The notes: generated from the sequence alone by a model not told the origin. A stretch of 35,034 bases of DNA from an uncultured Erysipelotrichaceae bacterium (GCA_900316365.1 ONCO01000005.1:159621-194654), one strand, 5' to 3'. Positions 14,536 to 23,003 are shown, numbered from the stretch's first letter. Numbers and translations: made by a program.

Positions 14536-15885
14536 TTATAAAGAGGCCTGTTCTACCTTGCCTTTAGCGACCTCGGTGACCTTATCCCTGATGTTAAGGA
14601 AGGCCTTAACGATCTGCGGGTCGAAGTGGGTGCCGGAGGAATCCTTGATGATGGTAAAGGCCTCATCGAGCGGGAATGGTGGTTTATAGACGCGGATCGA
14701 GACCAAGGCGTCGAAGACATCCGCGACCGCCATGATACGGGCGGGGAGAGGGATTTCTTCGCCTTTGAGGTTGCTTGGGTAGCCAGAGCCATCCCATTTC
14801 TCGTGGTGGTGGACGGCAATCTGATCGGCGACATAGACGAATTCGCTTTCCTCGATGTTATCTAGAATGCTGTGGATAATGGCGTCGCTCGCGACGGCGT
14901 GGAGTTTCATCGCTTCATATTCTTCTGGGGTGAGTTTGCCAGGTTTCTTCAAGATGACGTCGCTGACCTTGATTTTACCAACGTCGTGGAGTGGGGCGGC
15001 CTTGATGATTAAGGCGGCTTCTTCTTCGCTTAACGGACGCTGATAGGATGGGTTCCTTCTCAGTTCGTCGCAGATAAGCTTAACGTAGGCCTGCGTACGA
15101 ACGACGTGCTCGCCGGTGGAGACGTCGCGGTTTTCGATAAGGGCGGCGAGGTTATTCGCGATTCTTTCCTGGATATGGGAGGTCTTATCCATCTGTTCTT
15201 GTAGCCGATCGGTCAATTCTAACTGGCCGTCGATCATCCTCTCATTACGCTTAAGGATGCCGATAATAAGGGCGTCGGCCGCTAAGACGCATAAGGCGCG
15301 TGGTAAGACGTGGTGGGTGAAGAGGGAGAGCATACGTCCGCTTCCCTTGGCGAGTTCCCATCTTTCGGCGATGGTCGCGGTGGTCTGATCAGCGGCAACC
15401 TTAACCAAGTTATGGTCTAAGCTGCCAAGGAAATAACCGCCATAGACGCCGATAGGGACGAGAATGATGGAAACGACGCCGACCCAATGGTTGACCGCTT
15501 TGTTGTTTTTATATTGGGCGGCGACCAAAGATGGGACGAGGATAAGAATCAAGGAATGATTCGTCAAAGCGACGTTGAATGATAAGACGGCGATGAAGAC
15601 GGAGCCGATGATCAAACCTTTGAGGTTTGGCCAATAGAAAATGGAGGTCTCCTTCTTCATGAATATGTCATGGACGAGATAAAAACTGATTGGGATCAAA
15701 AGGAATATCAAAGCGATGCCCATGCCGATGTGCATGACATTCTTGTCGACTAAGAAAACCCCGACGTTATTGAGGACTTCACAGGCGACAGACATGAGCG
15801 CCATCAAGATAATAACGGTGATGTTGAACTTGTTGGCGTCAGCTTCGATTTCGCGGTTAAGCTTGTTCTTCTTGTCTTCGTTCAC
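14536..15885 (-). CDS. Membrane-bound HD-GYP domain protein, likely cyclic-di-GMP phosphodiesterase
   Basis: This 449-residue protein starts at GTG 15883-15885, with AAGG eight bases upstream. Residues 20-212 contain about five or six hydrophobic segments, and a short helical linker follows. The HD-GYP domain spans roughly 235-435. It keeps IENRDVSTGEHVVRTQAYV, the metal-binding dyad in PLHDVGKI (His300-Asp301), HHEKWDGSGYPSNLKGEEIPLPARI with GYP at 368-370, and VADVFDALVS. All signature residues look intact, so it probably hydrolyses c-di-GMP at the inner membrane face. A short hairpin and 71 bp separate it from the nucleotidyltransferase gene upstream, so read-through from the peptide-modification operon is possible. 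The membrane part may be a sensor of unknown ligand. Confidence 0.9.
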   Translation of the reverse strand: MNEDKKNKLNREIEADANKFNITVIILMALMSVACEVLNNVGVFLVDKNVMHIGMGIALIFLLIPISFYLVHDIFMKKETSIFYWPNLKGLIIGSVFIAVLSFNVALTNHSLILILVPSLVAAQYKNNKAVNHWVGVVSIILVPIGVYGGYFLGSLDHNLVKVAADQTTATIAERWELAKGSGRMLSLFTHHVLPRALCVLAADALIIGILKRNERMIDGQLELTDRLQEQMDKTSHIQERIANNLAALIENRDVSTGEHVVRTQAYVKLICDELRRNPSYQRPLSEEEAALIIKAAPLHDVGKIKVSDVILKKPGKLTPEEYEAMKLHAVASDAIIHSILDNIEESEFVYVADQIAVHHHEKWDGSGYPSNLKGEEIPLPARIMAVADVFDALVSIRVYKPPFPLDEAFTIIKDSSGTHFDPQIVKAFLNIRDKVTEVAKGKVEQASL

Positions 15886-15938
15886 GGTTTAGACCTTGCA
15901 ACTAGAATAAAACAAATTTTTGAAAAAGTGTACGAATA

Positions 15939-15952
15939 CGCCCTTAAGGGCG
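15939..15952. other. Palindromic hairpin after the nucleotidyltransferase gene
   Basis: CGCCCTTAAGGGCG is a perfect 14-bp palindrome just downstream of the nucleotidyltransferase stop. On the minus strand it is followed by TATTCG rather than a T-run, so termination there would be weak; the plus strand does have TTTT after it. It may only partly separate the HD-GYP gene from the operon upstream. Confidence 0.45.
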
Positions 15953-15956
15953 CTTT

Positions 15957-17072
15957 TCATTTCTCGCTTTCTTTGACGATGCGAATCTCTTCTTTGATGT
16001 TTTTCCCGCGGTGAATCAAAGCCCTCACGAGGCGCATGAACCAGGCGATAGGAATGCCGATGATTGAATAATAAGCCCAAGGCTTGCAGTTCTTGTAATA
16101 GCTAAGAGGCGGGAAGAGCCTATGCATGATATAGCCGAACTTGCTCTGCTTCTTTAAGTTGTTCGCGACATGATGCTCCATCGTGCCGTAGGCGCCGGAA
16201 GACATGATGTATAAGAACATGTCGGCCTCTTCTTTGCTTAATTCGTTCCCGCGGAAAATCTTTAAGCTGAGGCTAGAGATGCTTTGCTCAAACTCATATA
16301 GACCGCTTCTTTGGAGGGCTTTGTCCAGTTTCTCGCGGTTAAGCGGGAATCTTTCTAGATATAAGGCGATGTCGATAAGGGTACGGACGCCGCAACCGCC
16401 GTGGGAGAAGTGCTTATAGGCGTGGGCGATGAAGTAGTGGTAGCTATCTTCATTAGACATCGCATGCTCATGGCCTTCTTTGATAGGAGAGGCTTTGAGG
16501 ATATTGATGAAATAATCAGAGATCGGTCCAAATTCCGCTTCAGGGTTAAACAAGAAGCGGTGCATCTCGAAGTTTAAGGATGGCGCCTTTTGATAAACGT
16601 CATGCGGCCCGTTACCGTAGGTCTCGACCTTATAGCCTTCCTTAAGGAAATAATTACGTACCTTCTTCGCGTATTTCTTATCGAAGAGGATATCGTTATC
16701 CGCGAATTCCCTCATGCCGTATTCTGGGTAATAGGTGCAGAAATTGATGCCCTTTAGAGGCAGGAAGTCGATGCCATTCTCATTAAAGAAGCTATAAAGC
16801 TTGGCCCTTTCCTGCTCAAAGAGGATGGTCTTCTTCAAACAAGAGGCATAAAAGGATTCGAAGGCTTTCTCGATCTTCTCCTCCTTGAAGGCGTCGTTAA
16901 AAGATAAAGCGAAATATAAGGTTGCCCCGATCTTGTGGCTTTTGCCGAACCTATAGAGCCATTTGAAATCATTTTCTTCCAAAGCAAGGGAAAGTTTCTT
17001 CTTGTGGAAGTAGCTGGAAATAAGATTGATAAGCAACTGGCTATATTTGAGGTAATTATCGTTTTGTTCCAT
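15957..17072 (-). CDS. Nucleotidyltransferase family protein (NTP_transf_5-like)
   Basis: This 371-residue protein shows the fingerprint of PF14907-type nucleotidyltransferases. FLPLKGINF is at residues 103-111, then YYPEYGMREFADNDILFD, where Arg121, Asp125 and Asp127 would be the nucleotide and metal-binding residues. The C-terminal half is helical (HYFIAHAYKHFSHGGCGVRTLIDIALYLER). Members commonly occur beside PqqD-like, HPr-kinase-like and ABC genes in lasso-peptide and similar clusters, where they may modify a peptide. The substrate is unknown. Its start overlaps the ABC exporter stop by one base (TAATG), indicating translational coupling. It is the last gene of the five-gene unit. Confidence 0.82.
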   Translation of the reverse strand: MEQNDNYLKYSQLLINLISSYFHKKKLSLALEENDFKWLYRFGKSHKIGATLYFALSFNDAFKEEKIEKAFESFYASCLKKTILFEQERAKLYSFFNENGIDFLPLKGINFCTYYPEYGMREFADNDILFDKKYAKKVRNYFLKEGYKVETYGNGPHDVYQKAPSLNFEMHRFLFNPEAEFGPISDYFINILKASPIKEGHEHAMSNEDSYHYFIAHAYKHFSHGGCGVRTLIDIALYLERFPLNREKLDKALQRSGLYEFEQSISSLSLKIFRGNELSKEEADMFLYIMSSGAYGTMEHHVANNLKKQSKFGYIMHRLFPPLSYYKNCKPWAYYSIIGIPIAWFMRLVRALIHRGKNIKEEIRIVKESEK

Positions 17073-18739
17073 TACTCGTTTTTCCCTGGAAAGGCGACTT
17101 CTTTGTCGGTGATGGCGAGGACGGCTTTATGATGCGTGACGAAGATGATGGTCTTGTTCTTGAGTTTGGAAAGGTTATCCAAGACGGTTTGTTCTATTTT
17201 CTCATCAAGAGAAGAAGTGGCCTCATCCAATAAGAGGATCGGCGCGTCTTGATAGATCGCCCTGGCGATGGCTAAACGCTGCATCTGGCCAAGGCTTAAG
17301 CCGGAGCCATGTTCCTTAAGGTCGGTCTTAACCCCTTTATCGAGCTTATTGACGAATTCCTCCGCCGCGGAAAGCTTAAGGGCCGCTTTAAGCTTGGCCT
17401 CATCGACATGCTTATCGAAGAAGGTGACGACCTCTTCAATGCTTCCTTGGAAGAGGAGGTTATCCTGAGGGACGTAGGAGAAGAGATGACGGTAGGAAGC
17501 GTCTAAAGGCTCTTCCCCGTTTTTGCTTTCTAAGACTACTTCGCCTTGCTCTGGTTTATATAGCCCGAGCAATAAGGCGATAAGGGTGCTCTTACCGATG
17601 CCGGATGGACCGGTTAAAGCGATCTTCTCGCCCTTCTTAATTTCCAAAGAGAAATTATCCATAACCGATACATTCTTGCCTGTTTTGTCCTTGTAGGAGA
17701 AGGAAACGCCTTTGAAGGCAAGCCCGAGGAATTCATCGTCGTAATAGTTTCTTGTCTCTTTGAAAGATAGAGGAGAGACTTCTTTCGCCTTGATGGAGGT
17801 GAGCCTTTCCGCGGAGGCGAGGAGGGTGTAATAACGCGGGATGATATTGGTGATGTTGCCTAATGGTCCTTGGATCTGGGTCAGCAAGGCTAAGAGGGAG
17901 GCGAGGGTAGGAACATCCATCTCGCCCTTAAGGATGAAGTGGCCGCATAAAAGGATGCCGAGCAAGTAGGTAAGGTAATAGACGATGAGATAGGCGATCG
18001 CGCAGAGGTTTTGGAAATTCATCCTGCGGATCTTGGCTTTTTTATGCTCCTCCATCTTCTTGTCGCCTTCCATGGCGATTAAGTCCTCTTTAACAAATGA
18101 GGAGATGACCGATAAACCTTCAAGGCTTTCGGCGAAGAAAACCTTTAATCTTCCATCAGCTTCCTGGACCTCGCGGTGGAGCTGCTTAAGCCTTTTCCTT
18201 AAGAAATAGGTGAAGAGCAAAAGCAAGATGATGCATGGGATGAGAATATAGATGAAGGTGGTGGAGAGGATGGCGATGGCTGCTGTCGCGGCGATAAGCT
18301 GGACGGCCATTCTGAATAAGGATGGGAGGATGGACAATAAAGCGTTCGTGACGATGTTGGTGTCGCTATTGAGGCGATGGATCCATTCCTCGTCATGCTC
18401 CTTCCTGACCTCTTCGTAGTCGGCGTGGAGCAAGGTGGCGAATAAACGCCTCTTTAAGGAGTTCTCGATATCGCTCGCGGCGACTTCGTAAAGGAAACGG
18501 TAGGCAATCTGTAGGCCGACGATGGCTAAGGAGATGCCGATCATCACGAAGAAGGCGATATAGAAATATTCTTCTTTGCCTTGCTCTAGCCCCCTTAATA
18601 CATAACGGAGGACGAAGGCGAAGCCAACGCCTAAAACACCTAGCAAAATCTGGATAAGGCTTAAAAAGAAAAGGTGATGTCCTTTTCCTTTTAGGCACAG
18701 CTTGAGGTAGGCGTTCGTGGTTTCGTTTGGGCGTTTCAT
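17072..18739 (-). CDS. ABC exporter with fused membrane and ATPase domains
   Basis: This 555-residue protein has about six membrane helices in residues 20-300, beginning HHLFFLSLIQILLGVLGVGF and including a long stretch near AVQLIAATAAIAILSTTFIY. The nucleotide-binding domain shows Walker A GPSGIGKST at 377-385, the Q-loop SYVPQDNLLFQGSI, signature LSLGQ at 481-485, Walker B APILLLDEATSSLD and the H-loop histidine in FVTHHKAVLA. It is a half-size type IV exporter that should work as a dimer. No N-terminal C39 leader peptidase is present; the separate S26 peptidase next door could process the cargo. ATGA overlap with the peptidase gene indicates coupling. Its place in this operon suggests export of a modified peptide, as for the D proteins of lasso clusters. 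Confidence 0.9.
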   Translation of the reverse strand: MKRPNETTNAYLKLCLKGKGHHLFFLSLIQILLGVLGVGFAFVLRYVLRGLEQGKEEYFYIAFFVMIGISLAIVGLQIAYRFLYEVAASDIENSLKRRLFATLLHADYEEVRKEHDEEWIHRLNSDTNIVTNALLSILPSLFRMAVQLIAATAAIAILSTTFIYILIPCIILLLLFTYFLRKRLKQLHREVQEADGRLKVFFAESLEGLSVISSFVKEDLIAMEGDKKMEEHKKAKIRRMNFQNLCAIAYLIVYYLTYLLGILLCGHFILKGEMDVPTLASLLALLTQIQGPLGNITNIIPRYYTLLASAERLTSIKAKEVSPLSFKETRNYYDDEFLGLAFKGVSFSYKDKTGKNVSVMDNFSLEIKKGEKIALTGPSGIGKSTLIALLLGLYKPEQGEVVLESKNGEEPLDASYRHLFSYVPQDNLLFQGSIEEVVTFFDKHVDEAKLKAALKLSAAEEFVNKLDKGVKTDLKEHGSGLSLGQMQRLAIARAIYQDAPILLLDEATSSLDEKIEQTVLDNLSKLKNKTIIFVTHHKAVLAITDKEVAFPGKNE

Positions 18740-19179
18740 TTCTTACTAAATAGCCTCTTTAGTCTAAGCCTAAAGGCTTTCCAGGCAAAGAAACGGACAT
18801 ATTTCATGCCCTCTTCTTTGTAGTCTTTGTCGAGATTGACGGTCTTGCCGTCTGGATAGGTGACTTCTTTCAAACGGCCAAAGACCATCTCCTTAACGAT
18901 GGGCTTATCCTTCCAATAGTTGTTATCTCCTGCACAGATAAGCCGTCCGTCTTTCTTGATCTTGATGATGCGGTGGAGGACGTAATGATGGGGCTTGTCG
19001 CTATAGAGGACGACGTCTCCTAATTCCAATTCCTTATCGAGTTTGACGATATGGAGGATATCCCTCTTCGCATGGATCAAAGGGAGCATGGAGCAGCCTT
19101 CATTGGTGAAAAAGAGCTCACCGTCGTTAGCGATGATCTCTTCGAAAGTCTTGGTGTTTTCAGCAGTCTTCGAGGACAT
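18736..19179 (-). CDS. S24/S26-family peptidase (signal-peptidase-like), soluble
   Basis: This 147-residue protein contains EGCSMLPLI, with nucleophile Ser30, then ELGDVVLYSDKPHHYVLHRIIKI, where His69 takes the place of the Lys used by bacterial LepB, as in SipW or Sec11-like enzymes. The GDNN box is at residues 84-87. No transmembrane anchor is visible at either end, unlike normal signal peptidases, so it probably acts in the cytoplasm or bound to the exporter. It overlaps the PqqD-like gene by 20 bp and the exporter by 4 bp. Such small S24/S26 proteins are frequent partners of PqqD-like proteins in Firmicutes RiPP-type clusters, where they may cut the leader peptide. The ribosome site is AAGGGAA. 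Confidence 0.85.
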   Translation of the reverse strand: MSSKTAENTKTFEEIIANDGELFFTNEGCSMLPLIHAKRDILHIVKLDKELELGDVVLYSDKPHHYVLHRIIKIKKDGRLICAGDNNYWKDKPIVKEMVFGRLKEVTYPDGKTVNLDKDYKEEGMKYVRFFAWKAFRLRLKRLFSKK

Positions 19180-19435
19180 TTAATTCCCTTAATTGCTCGA
19201 TGGTGGCCTTCACGTCGCTTGCGATTAAGGCCCTATCTTCATCAGGATAGGTGCCCGCTAAAACGGAGACGATGGTTTCTTCGTCAGTCGGCTGGGCCAA
19301 AAGGTTGACGATTTCCGCCGCGGTGACGTTGAGTTTGACGACCTTATGGAATTCGTTAGCCTCTTTGCCAACGGCCAAAAGGACCGCGCCTTCGCCGGTA
19401 ACGTGGGTAATGTAATTCATTTTTAGCTTAATCAT
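19160..19435 (-). CDS. PqqD-family peptide-binding protein (RiPP recognition element)
   Basis: This 91-residue protein fits the length and pattern of PqqD/RRE proteins: an N-terminal beta-strand part (GEGAVLLAVGKEANEFHKVVKLNVTAAEIVNLLAQ) and a three-helix C-terminal part (DEETIVSVLAGTYPDED, DVKATIEQLRELNVLED). The family motif of a polar strand followed by LN.TA..I..LL is clear. PqqD-like domains bind the leader peptide of ribosomally made, modified peptides and hand it to modifying enzymes. The ATG overlaps the upstream kinase stop (ATGA), with AAAGGAGCGG as ribosome site. No radical SAM, transglutaminase-like or asparagine-synthetase-like partner is within the window. Confidence 0.85.
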   Translation of the reverse strand: MIKLKMNYITHVTGEGAVLLAVGKEANEFHKVVKLNVTAAEIVNLLAQPTDEETIVSVLAGTYPDEDRALIASDVKATIEQLRELNVLEDC

Positions 19436-20178
19436 GCAGTTCCGCTCCTTTCGCCTCTTTCCACCATGCCATGGTAACTGGTCGCAGCCGCTTCAAGGTC
19501 CATATTGACCTTTAATAAGTAGACCGGGACTTTGCTGATCATGTGGTCGAGCATATTTAATGTTTTGATTAATTTGATTGGGTCTTTCGGACGATAGGTT
19601 TGGGCAATCAAATGCGGGAAAGCATCTTCTTTCGAGAGGGGGTCGATTGAATTCTTCTCGGCCCTTTGAAGGATGGCGATGCCGGCGATCTTGGCATCGG
19701 TGTCCTCGCCCTTTCTCTCTTTGCCATTCCATGGGCTCCCATAGACTGTCGATTCGAGTTCGGTGACATGGATCAAAGGCTTATCGTCGTTGATATAGAC
19801 GACGACACTTTCGCCTAGGTATTTCCGGAGTAATTTGACATGGGTTGATTTGCCGGTTCCGCTTGGGGCGGCAAAAAGATAACCTTTGCCGTTTATCCTC
19901 ACGGCGGAGCAGTGGAAGAGGATGATGTCATCGTTAATTAATTCCTCGACGATCTTCCTATATATCGCCGTCAATTCGATCGATGCGTAAGCGCCTTGCT
20001 CTTCGGCGTTTTTCGTTTCCTCTTGAATATCTTCTTTGCTGATTACGATGTCGTAATCAAAAGGCAGTTCGTCAGAAACGATAAAGTCTTTGCAGTATTC
20101 TCTGCTTCTTTCTTCAAAGCAGGTTATGCGAATGGTCTTTCTTGCCAAACGAATAAGGAAACGTTCCATTTCGAACAT
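19432..20178 (-). CDS. HPr-kinase-like P-loop protein of a peptide-modification cluster
   Basis: This 248-residue protein has IILFHCSAVRINGKGYLFAAPSGTGKSTHVKLLRKYLG, where APSGTGKST (104-112) is the P-loop. VYINDDKPLIHV and YGSPWNGKERKGEDTDAKIAGIAIL follow. This is the pattern of HprK C-terminal-like proteins found with PqqD, S24/S26 and ABC genes, and of the lasso-peptide kinases studied for paeninodin-type clusters. It lacks the N-terminal DRTGG-like domain of true HPr kinase, so it is not HprK. It may phosphorylate a precursor peptide. The first gene of the unit, it starts at ATG 20176-20178 with a modest GGAA site. The 160 bp upstream has no convincing promoter. Confidence 0.83.
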   Translation of the reverse strand: MFEMERFLIRLARKTIRITCFEERSREYCKDFIVSDELPFDYDIVISKEDIQEETKNAEEQGAYASIELTAIYRKIVEELINDDIILFHCSAVRINGKGYLFAAPSGTGKSTHVKLLRKYLGESVVVYINDDKPLIHVTELESTVYGSPWNGKERKGEDTDAKIAGIAILQRAEKNSIDPLSKEDAFPHLIAQTYRPKDPIKLIKTLNMLDHMISKVPVYLLKVNMDLEAAATSYHGMVERGERSGTA

Positions 20179-20206
20179 TCTATCATTTCCAAGAATTCCT
20201 GTGAAT

Positions 20207-20332
20207 TCATGGAAGGGAAGATTCTTGAGAGGACAGAGAAGTCTTTTCTACGAATTGAACAATAACCTCTAGTGGTAAGGAAGGGTCGAGAACGCCAAAG
20301 GCCATTACTTCCAAAAGGTCAATTAACAACAT
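20207..20332 (-). CDS. Short ORF (41 codons) upstream of the kinase gene, candidate precursor
   Basis: An open frame runs from ATG 20330-20332 to TGA 20207-20209. The 41-residue product has a hydrophobic start (MLLIDLLEVMAFGVLDP), a middle VIVQFVEK and a Ser-rich tail (SLSSQESSLP). It fills the gap between the xfp terminator and the kinase gene, where a precursor might be expected. Against it: no ribosome site precedes either ATG (20330-20332, or the internal one 27 bases later), and its start abuts the terminator T-run. Treat it only as a candidate. Confidence 0.2.
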   Translation of the reverse strand: MLLIDLLEVMAFGVLDPSLPLEVIVQFVEKTSLSSQESSLP

Positions 20333-20335
20333 ATG

Positions 20336-20366
20336 AAAAAGCCTTCGGTTTGATGCCGAAGGCTTT
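20336..20366 (-). terminator. Intrinsic terminator of xfp
   Basis: An 11-bp perfect stem AAAGCCTTCGG/CCGAAGGCTTT with a 7-nt loop is followed on the minus strand by a T5 run. It lies 15 bp beyond the xfp stop and isolates the downstream kinase operon from xfp transcription. Confidence 0.88.
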
Positions 20367-20380
20367 CGCTTTTTATAGGC

Positions 20381-22759
20381 TTATTTGCCGCTCCACTTCC
20401 AGTTGGCGACTTCTGGGAGATCGACGCCATATTCGTGGATGTACTGTTTGTGCTCAACGAGCTTGTCGCTCATCTTCTGGTAGAGATAAGCGCCGCGATT
20501 GCCGAGGTTCGGCAACTTGAGGAGCATAGACTGGACGAGGTGGAAGCGGTCAATCTCGTTCTGGACGCGGACGTCGAACGTGGTCGTGATGGTGCCTTCC
20601 TCGTGATAACCGTGAACGTGGAGGTTGTGGTTGTTGCGGCGATAGGTCAACTCATGGATGAGAGTTGGGTAGCCGTGGAAGTTGAAGATGATTGGCTTGT
20701 CCTTGGTGAAGAGCATGTCGTATTGGGCATCGCTCAAACCATGCTTATGGAGGGTCTTCGGCTGAAGTCTGAATAAGTCGACGACGTTGATGAAGCGGAT
20801 CTTAACGTCTGGGAGCTCCTTATGCATGATGTCGACGGCGGCAAGAGCCTCGAGGGTCGGGGTTTCGCCGGCGCAGGCTAAGACGATGTCTGGTTCCTGG
20901 CCCTGGTCATTGGAAGCCCAATCCCAGATGGAGATGCCTTCGGTGCAATGCTTGACGGCCTCTTCCATGGAGAGCCACTGCGGACGTGGATGCTTGGAGG
21001 CGATGATGACGTTGACGTAGTTCTTGCTGCGTAAGCAGTGGTCCATCGTGCTCAATAAGCAGTTGGCATCTGGTGGCAAATAGAGACGGACGACGTCGGC
21101 TTTCTTATTGGCGATATGATCCATGAAGCCTGGGTCCTGATGGGTGAAGCCGTTATGGTCTTGCTGCCAGACGGTGGAGGCAAGGATTAAGTTAAGGGAA
21201 GCGATCTCTTCTCTCCATGGGAGCTGGTTGCAAACCTTTAACCATTTGGCGTGCTGCGCGACCATGGAGTCGATGATTCTGGCGAACGCTTCATAAGAAG
21301 CGAAGAAACCATGACGACCGGTGAGGAGGTAGCCTTCTAACCAGCCTTCGCACATATGCTCAGAGAGCATGGAGTCGATGACGCGGCCATCGGCGGCTAA
21401 GAATTCATCGGTTGGGAGGGTTTCGGCGTCCCATTGACGGTTGGTGACTTCGAAGATGTGGTTGAGACGGTTGGATAAGGTTTCGTCCGGTCCGAAGACG
21501 CGGAAGTTGCGGGAGTCCTTGTTGAGGGTGATGACGTCACGGACGAAGGTGCCAAGTTCGATCATATCCTGGCCTTCTTTTTCGCCGTGCTTATTGACTT
21601 TGATGCCGTATTTGCGGAAATCAGGCATGCGGAGGTCGCGGAGTAAGAGACCGCCGTTGGCGTGTAAGTTCGCGCCGATTCTGGCGTTGCCTTTTGGAGC
21701 GAGCTCTTTGATTTCTGGGAGGATGTGGCCTTCCTTGTCGAAGAGTTCCTCTGGCTTATAGGAACGGAGCCAGGCTTCGAGTTCGGCGAGCTGGCCATCT
21801 TTGTCCATTGGGAGTGGAACCTGGTGGGCGCGGAAGGAGCCTTCGACCATTTTGCCGTCGACGAACTTCGGACCGGTCCAGCCTTTCGGGGTGCGTAAGA
21901 CGATCATCGGCCAGATTGGGCGGGTTGGATCGTTGTTTTCTCTCGCGTGTTTCTGGATGGCTTTGATCTTCTCGATGCAGGTATCGACGGCCTCGGCCAT
22001 CAATTTGTGCATCTTCATCGGCTCATCGCCTTCGACGAAGATTGGCTCCCAGCCCATGCCGCGGAGATACATGACGAGTTCATCGTGTGGGATGCGGCTT
22101 AAAACGGTTGGGTTGGAGATCTTATAACCGTTGAGGTGGAGGATTGGGAGAACCGCACCATCGGTGATTGGGTTAAGGAATTTGTTGCTCTGCCAGGAAG
22201 TGGCGAGTGGGCCGGTTTCGGCTTCGCCGTCACCGACGACGACGGCCGCGATTAAGTTCGGGTTATCAAAGACAGCGCCGAAACCATGGGCGATGGAATA
22301 ACCGAGTTCGCCGCCTTCGTTGATGGAGCCCGGGGTCTCAGGGGCGCAATGGGATGGCACGCCGCCTGGGAAGGAGAACTGCTTGAAGAGTTTTCTTAAG
22401 CCTTCTTCGTCCTGGGAGATGTTTGGATAGATCTCGCTGTAGGTGCCGTCGATGTAGTCGTTGGCGATGAAGAAGTTGCCGCCGTGTCCTGGGCCGCTTA
22501 AGAGGATGAGGTCAAGGTCATACTTTTTGATGGCCCTGTTCATGTGGCAGAAGATGAAGTTCTGTCCTGGGACGGTGCCCCAGTGACCGACGATCTTCTT
22601 TTTGACGTCAGCTTCGGTGAGCGGACGCTTGAGGAGTGGGTTGTCTAACAAATAGAGCTGAGCTGCGGAAAGGTAGTTGGCCGTGCGCCAGAAAGCATTT
22701 AATTTCTTGAGATAGCTTTCGGTGATAGGTCCCTTTTCTTCGATTTCTTTTTCTGACAT
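20381..22759 (-). CDS. xfp: Xylulose-5-phosphate/fructose-6-phosphate phosphoketolase
   Basis: This 792-residue, full-length protein carries the phosphoketolase signatures: [17 protein letters not shown] (residues 59-75), SGPGHGG (89-95), [42 protein letters not shown] (thiamine diphosphate and Mg binding) and the C-terminal [17 protein letters not shown] and [13 protein letters not shown]. The enzyme uses phosphate to cleave xylulose 5-phosphate (and perhaps fructose 6-phosphate) to acetyl phosphate and glyceraldehyde 3-phosphate (or erythrose 4-phosphate). It gives an ATP-saving route for the sugars imported by neighbouring systems. The start has a modest site (AAAGAAG). Upstream lie a CRE-like operator and two stem-loops in the probable leader, so carbon catabolite control is likely. 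Dual substrate use cannot be judged from sequence here. Confidence 0.96.
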   Translation of the reverse strand: MSEKEIEEKGPITESYLKKLNAFWRTANYLSAAQLYLLDNPLLKRPLTEADVKKKIVGHWGTVPGQNFIFCHMNRAIKKYDLDLILLSGPGHGGNFFIANDYIDGTYSEIYPNISQDEEGLRKLFKQFSFPGGVPSHCAPETPGSINEGGELGYSIAHGFGAVFDNPNLIAAVVVGDGEAETGPLATSWQSNKFLNPITDGAVLPILHLNGYKISNPTVLSRIPHDELVMYLRGMGWEPIFVEGDEPMKMHKLMAEAVDTCIEKIKAIQKHARENNDPTRPIWPMIVLRTPKGWTGPKFVDGKMVEGSFRAHQVPLPMDKDGQLAELEAWLRSYKPEELFDKEGHILPEIKELAPKGNARIGANLHANGGLLLRDLRMPDFRKYGIKVNKHGEKEGQDMIELGTFVRDVITLNKDSRNFRVFGPDETLSNRLNHIFEVTNRQWDAETLPTDEFLAADGRVIDSMLSEHMCEGWLEGYLLTGRHGFFASYEAFARIIDSMVAQHAKWLKVCNQLPWREEIASLNLILASTVWQQDHNGFTHQDPGFMDHIANKKADVVRLYLPPDANCLLSTMDHCLRSKNYVNVIIASKHPRPQWLSMEEAVKHCTEGISIWDWASNDQGQEPDIVLACAGETPTLEALAAVDIMHKELPDVKIRFINVVDLFRLQPKTLHKHGLSDAQYDMLFTKDKPIIFNFHGYPTLIHELTYRRNNHNLHVHGYHEEGTITTTFDVRVQNEIDRFHLVQSMLLKLPNLGNRGAYLYQKMSDKLVEHKQYIHEYGVDLPEVANWKWSGK

Positions 22760-22778
22760 ATCTGCTTCTTTCTTTTCT

Positions 22779-22860
22779 CGGGGCGAATCCCCGCATCATC
22801 ATTTTATGCACGTGCGAACGTGAAGTTAAAGGGGCATTCTTGCCTTTTCAAAAGGGCAAG
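22779..22860 (-). other. Structured 5' leader of xfp (three dyads)
   Basis: Three dyads lie between the CRE-like site and the xfp start. CTTGCC/GGCAAG with an inner near-perfect TTTT/AAAA helix spans 22839-22860. CACGT-GCGA-ACGTG is at 22809-22822. CGGGG-CGAAT-CCCCG spans 22779-22793, just before the ribosome site. None has a T-run on the minus strand, so they are not terminators. They may affect message stability or translation. Confidence 0.4.
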
Positions 22861-22888
22861 TTTGTTATCCTTTTACATGGTTCAGATG

Positions 22889-22903
22889 TTGTAAGCGTTT
22901 TCA
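22889..22903. promoter_or_regulatory. CRE-like operator TTGTAAGCGTTTTCA upstream of xfp
   Basis: The site fits the cre consensus WTGNAANCGNWNNCW at every position, with CG at 22896-22897. It lies 130 bp upstream of the xfp start. CcpA is the natural candidate, but the local LacI proteins recognise similar half-sites. No clear promoter hexamers were found around it. Confidence 0.6.
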
Positions 22904-23003
22904 AAAAAGTATCGGTTTAGTCGAACTTTTTCGATGGCATCGATAGAAAACGATAATGTATTACCGATTTATTGATTGCCATGGATGAAAAATTTACAAT
23001 CCG

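Noticed and set aside
15957..20178. Mycoplasma-type genetic code (UGA as Trp)
   Set aside because: TGA ends several genes at the expected conserved length and overlap (for example 19432, 18736, 19160), and Trp is encoded by TGG in conserved motifs.
19996..20265. 89-residue plus-strand ORF opposite the kinase start
   Set aside because: It is mostly antisense to the conserved kinase N-terminus, and no promoter or ribosome site supports it.
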